This document shows positions 5,387 through 7,383 of a stretch of DNA of 7,383 bases, one piece after another. The notes beneath the pieces are model-generated. The model saw nothing but the letters and a program-made list of their open reading frames with translations, searched no databases and was not told the origin of the DNA. The DNA lies in NCBI GenBank assembly GCA_013695575.1, contig JACDAF010000176.1:1-7383 (forward strand), written 5' to 3'. Numbering within the stretch: position 1 is the first letter of the stretch; every line of letters starts with the position of its first letter. Source of the stretch: Chloroflexota bacterium (GTDB lineage Bacteria > Chloroflexota > Limnocylindria > P2-11E). Both the position numbers and the translations under genes were made by a program.

Positions 5387-5868
5387 CCGAGTCCAGCAGC
5401 GCAGCGAAGCCTTACGCGATCGGGGAAACCGAAGAACAGCCTTCTGGTTCGCAGGCGCACTGATGGTGACGAAAGCGGACGCCGACGCGACCGGCGGCAG
5501 CTTTGACCTGCTTGATCAGACGGTACCCGCGGGGTATGCGCCCCCGCGGCACGTGCATCGTCACGAGGACGAGGCGTGGTACATCCTCGATGGGGAGGTC
5601 ACGTTCTGGTGCGGCGGAGAGGAGCTGCACGCAGGCCGTGGCGGATTCGTGTTCCTGCCCAGGGACATCGAGCACACCTTCAAGGTTGGCGTTTCAGGCG
5701 CGCGCCTCCTGACGATCGCGGTGCCCTCCGGTTTCGCCGCTTTCGTACGGGCGGCTGGCGAGCCCGCCCACGACCGTGTCGTTCCGCCTGTAATTGCGGC
5801 CGATCCGGCGACTCGCCAAGATCGCAGCTCGTTACGGGATCGAGATCACCGGCCCACCTCCCGTTTGA
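5383..5868 (+). pseudogene. Cupin-domain protein with two frameshifts (quercetin dioxygenase-like fold)
   Basis: Single-domain cupin read in three stages. Frame 1 from ATG 5383: MTESSSAAKPYAIGETEEQ. Near 5439-5442 one base appears missing, and the next frame gives FWFAGALMVTKADADATGGS. This frame carries cupin motif 1, HVHRHEDE (HxH at 5550-5558, Glu at 5571), the glycine in YILDGEV, and motif 2, FLPRDIEHTF (His at 5673). Near 5805-5812 the frame changes back and ends LAKIAARYGIEITGPPPV, stop at 5866-5868, a family-typical ending. The metal-binding residues are intact. The ATG at 5463 is really internal (GALMVT), so the open frame 5463-6032 has wrong ends. Either the gene is dead or two base errors spoil a good sequence. 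It starts inside the TetR stop (ATGA). Such cupins are often small metal-dependent dioxygenases or ligand binders; the substrate is unknown. Confidence 0.75.
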
Positions 5869-5914
5869 CGTGCTCCCGCGGTGCCATCTCGAAAACGATC
5901 GGACCCACCCCCCA
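5869..5914 (+). repeat. 46-bp imperfect direct repeat, copy B
   Basis: This copy begins at the base right after the cupin TGA (5866-5868). It matches 4568-4613 at 37 of 46 positions without gaps, in the same orientation, 1301 bp apart. The two copies bracket the TetR-cupin pair. Confidence 0.6.
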
Positions 5915-6178
5915 AGGGCCGGAGAGATCGTCTACCGGACGGTGGGAGCCGCCGTTCAAATCGAACGGAAGGCCACTAGCGCCGCGATGGCGCGGGTCGC
6001 CGCGGTCCGCATACTCATCCGCACAACTCTGATCGATCCGCGTTCGCCAAGCGCACCAGCTGCCGTCTGCGGTACGGCTGGAGTTGCAGTGGCGTGTTCG
6101 AGCGTCTGACTCGATCGCGAGACCCTTTCGTATCCGGGAACCCTCGCGTGACGAAGCGCTCGGCCACCTCGCGGGAGC
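5915..6178. other. Gene-free stretch between cupin and URO-D-like gene
   Basis: No supportable gene on either strand; together with repeat copy B the gene-free gap is 310 bp. A weak hairpin GCCGT-7 nt-ACGGC occurs near 6062-6078. Open frames crossing it are shadows of neighbouring genes and have no recognisable domain. No clear terminator with a T-run was seen for either converging gene. Confidence 0.4.
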
Positions 6179-7084
6179 CTACGCCGAGGCGAGGAGCTCG
6201 TCGCGGGCCGCGCGGATGCACAGCTCGTTCGACTCCGGGCTGATCGTGCAGCCGCCGGCCACGATCCACCGCTTGCCGCGCGTCGCCGCGAGCCCCGCGC
6301 GCACCTCGTCGCGCACCTGGCTCACGTCCGGATCGAGCAGGGCCGCGTCGCTGATGCCACCCACCGCGATCCGGCCGTGCAACTCGCTGAGCGGCGGGTT
6401 CCCCGCGCCGTGCGCGTTCCAGGAGACGGCCGCGACGTGCGGGTAGGCCGCCAGGCCGAGCACGCGCGAGCGGTCGCCGCAGACGTGCAGGATGTTCAGC
6501 GGCGCCGACGCGACGGCCTCCAGCAGGCGCACGTCGTACGGCCTCCCGAACCGGGAGTAGTCGGCGTCGCCGATCGTGTCCCGGCTCCCGAAGGACGTCG
6601 TCGCGAGGAAGATGCCGTCGGCGCCCGCCTCGAGGCACGCCGCCGCGAAGCGCGCGAAGGTCTCCGTCACGACCTCGAGCGCCGCTTCCAGGCGCGCCGG
6701 GCCCATCGCGAGCGCCTTCGCCGCAGCGTCCTCCGACTGTCCGGCGACGATCGCGAGCGGCGTGAAGACGGTCATGACGATCGGGAGATCGGCCAGCGCG
6801 GCACGCGCGAGGCGCAGCCCCTCGAGCATCTCGGCAAACGTGGGGTGCGAGAGGTCGACCGTCCAATCCGGCCAGCCGAAGTCCCACGGCTCGCCGTGGT
6901 ACCGCGCGCGCGGGTTGTACTTCAGGAGGTCGAAGTCGTACTCGCGCGCCCAGCCGATCATCGCGTCGGCGAGGTCGCGCGCGCCGGAGCTCTCGCGATC
7001 GTAGAAGTGACGCCACAGCGCGAACGGAGGCCGATCGACGGGCTTGCCGCGGACCGACGCGAGCACGCGCTCGCGCGAGGTCAT
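6179..7084 (-). CDS. Uroporphyrinogen decarboxylase (URO-D) superfamily protein, probable methyltransferase-like
   Basis: A TIM-barrel protein of the HemE/MtaA/CmuA superfamily, 301 aa from ATG 7084. The start MTSRERVLASVRGKPVDRPP is typical. The middle has DLLKYNPRARYHGEPWDFGW, MTVFTPLAIV and GADGIFLATTSFG. Residues 199-203 are LHVCG (H200, C202), and C279 lies in VAGGCTIS. The HxC...C pattern with about 76 residues between the cysteines resembles the zinc site of corrinoid methyltransferases such as MtaA, while the HemE signature (RPPVWFMRQAGR-like) is replaced by RPPFALWRHFYD. It is therefore unlikely to be the heme enzyme; its substrate is unknown. An in-frame GTG at 7090 adds two residues (VAM) and fits a leaderless start. 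No corrinoid protein or other methyltransferase partner lies in the window. The gene is intact and alone on its strand. Confidence 0.85.
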   Translation of the reverse strand: MTSRERVLASVRGKPVDRPPFALWRHFYDRESSGARDLADAMIGWAREYDFDLLKYNPRARYHGEPWDFGWPDWTVDLSHPTFAEMLEGLRLARAALADLPIVMTVFTPLAIVAGQSEDAAAKALAMGPARLEAALEVVTETFARFAAACLEAGADGIFLATTSFGSRDTIGDADYSRFGRPYDVRLLEAVASAPLNILHVCGDRSRVLGLAAYPHVAAVSWNAHGAGNPPLSELHGRIAVGGISDAALLDPDVSQVRDEVRAGLAATRGKRWIVAGGCTISPESNELCIRAARDELLASA

Positions 7085-7097
7085 GGCCACGGCCGAG

Positions 7098-7103
7098 ATT
7101 GTA
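7098..7103 (-). promoter_or_regulatory. Candidate -10 box TACAAT, near-leaderless URO-D-like transcript
   Basis: TACAAT on the minus strand ends 7 nt before GTG 7090 and 13 nt before ATG 7084. Transcription would start at about 7091-7090, giving a leader of 0-7 nt. No Shine-Dalgarno precedes either start, which fits leaderless translation. The matching -35 position (TCAGGC) is poor and overlaps a palindrome. Confidence 0.4.
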
Positions 7104-7122
7104 GGCGCTGCGTGTCGCGGGC

Positions 7123-7139
7123 CTGAGCGTGGCGCTCAG
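7123..7139. repeat. Perfect 7-bp inverted repeat upstream of URO-D-like gene
   Basis: CTGAGCG (7123-7129) and CGCTCAG (7133-7139) surround a 3-nt TGG spacer. It overlaps the -35 position of the candidate promoter at 7098-7103, so it could be an operator. As RNA it would be a short hairpin; no T-run follows. Confidence 0.4.
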
Positions 7140-7383
7140 TCAACCTCGTCGCCGCTGAGTGCGCGGCCCGGGTGCGCGCTCACACTTCCACAGGCGTTCG
7201 CTCCCGTACGTCGTCGGTCGCCGCTCTCCACCAATGGTCGCCGGTTAGATTTCGCAAATCACGCCCGACTGGCTCTCGGAACTCTCGGAATCACCAACAA
7301 GTCCCTCGCGCTGCGGATCGGTCGAGCGCGTTTCGAGGAAGCGCAGCGTCCGCTGGGTCGGTGGGTGCGGAGCGACGACGTCA
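7140..7383. other. Right end of window without an assignable gene
   Basis: I see no start codon with a ribosome site and no domain here. A plus-strand frame open from about 7230 to the edge reads LALGTLGITNKSLALRIGRA and onward; a minus-strand frame from the edge down to about 7245 reads LRFLETRSTDPQREGLVGDS and onward. Either could be the end of a gene lying mostly outside the window, but neither is recognised. Confidence 0.3.

Noticed and set aside
5463..6032. Cupin as an intact 189-aa protein from ATG 5463
   Set aside because: This ATG is internal (GALMVT) and the last about 70 residues are out-of-frame sequence past the family ending.
6179..7084. Calling the gene hemE
   Set aside because: The HemE signature is absent, the protein is shorter than usual, and an HxC...C motif points to another branch of the superfamily.
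6377..7126. 249-codon plus-strand open frame opposite the URO-D-like gene
   Set aside because: Antisense shadow; low-complexity Arg-rich translation with no family resemblance.
1..7383. CRISPR array, transposase or insertion sequence
   Set aside because: No regularly spaced repeats, no integrase or transposase motifs, and no paired terminal inverted repeats with target duplication were seen.

Overview
The window is GC-rich bacterial chromosome: codons end mostly in G or C, genes are compact, and bacterial Shine-Dalgarno signals are present. It holds no phage, transposase, CRISPR or plasmid genes. The mix (ATP-grasp enzyme, two-domain NfuA, SagB-like oxidoreductase, MoaA, NMT1/THI5-type binding protein, URO-D-family protein) would fit an uncultured soil or groundwater lineage such as Rokubacteria/Methylomirabilota or a deltaproteobacterium-like group. 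That placement is a weak inference. Several genes carry frameshifts, so the sequence may come from a metagenome assembly or an error-prone read set, or this may be a decaying locus.

Layout. 1-587 (minus): an ATP-grasp enzyme, cut by the window edge and carrying an internal deletion with frameshift. 607-1197 (plus): an intact NfuA-type Fe-S carrier, divergent from it across only 19 bp. 1225-2643 (plus): a tandem-domain SagB-like nitroreductase whose conventional start codon is missing. 2832-3836 (minus): an intact moaA (molybdenum cofactor), convergent with the previous gene, with hairpins at both its ends. 3882-4765 is scrap: a 3' half of a tRNA-Gln directly joined to a frameshifted internal piece of an ABC substrate-binding protein gene, then about 300 bp without a gene. 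4766-5868 (plus): a TetR regulator overlapping (ATGA) a cupin gene that carries two offsetting frameshifts; a 31-bp inverted repeat lies just upstream. A 46-bp imperfect direct repeat (37/46) occurs before the TetR gene and again right after the cupin stop. 6179-7084 (minus): a URO-D superfamily protein with an HxC...C motif more like corrinoid methyltransferases than HemE. 7140-7383 has no gene I can support.

How the genes relate. NfuA delivers Fe-S clusters, and MoaA is a radical-SAM enzyme needing two of them, but they are not in one operon. The only clear transcription unit is TetR-cupin, probably autoregulated through the inverted repeat. I found no convincing new multi-gene system. The points that most merit a second look are the tRNA-remnant junction, the repeat-flanked TetR-cupin pair, the non-ATG start of the SagB-like gene, and the probable zinc site of the URO-D-like protein.
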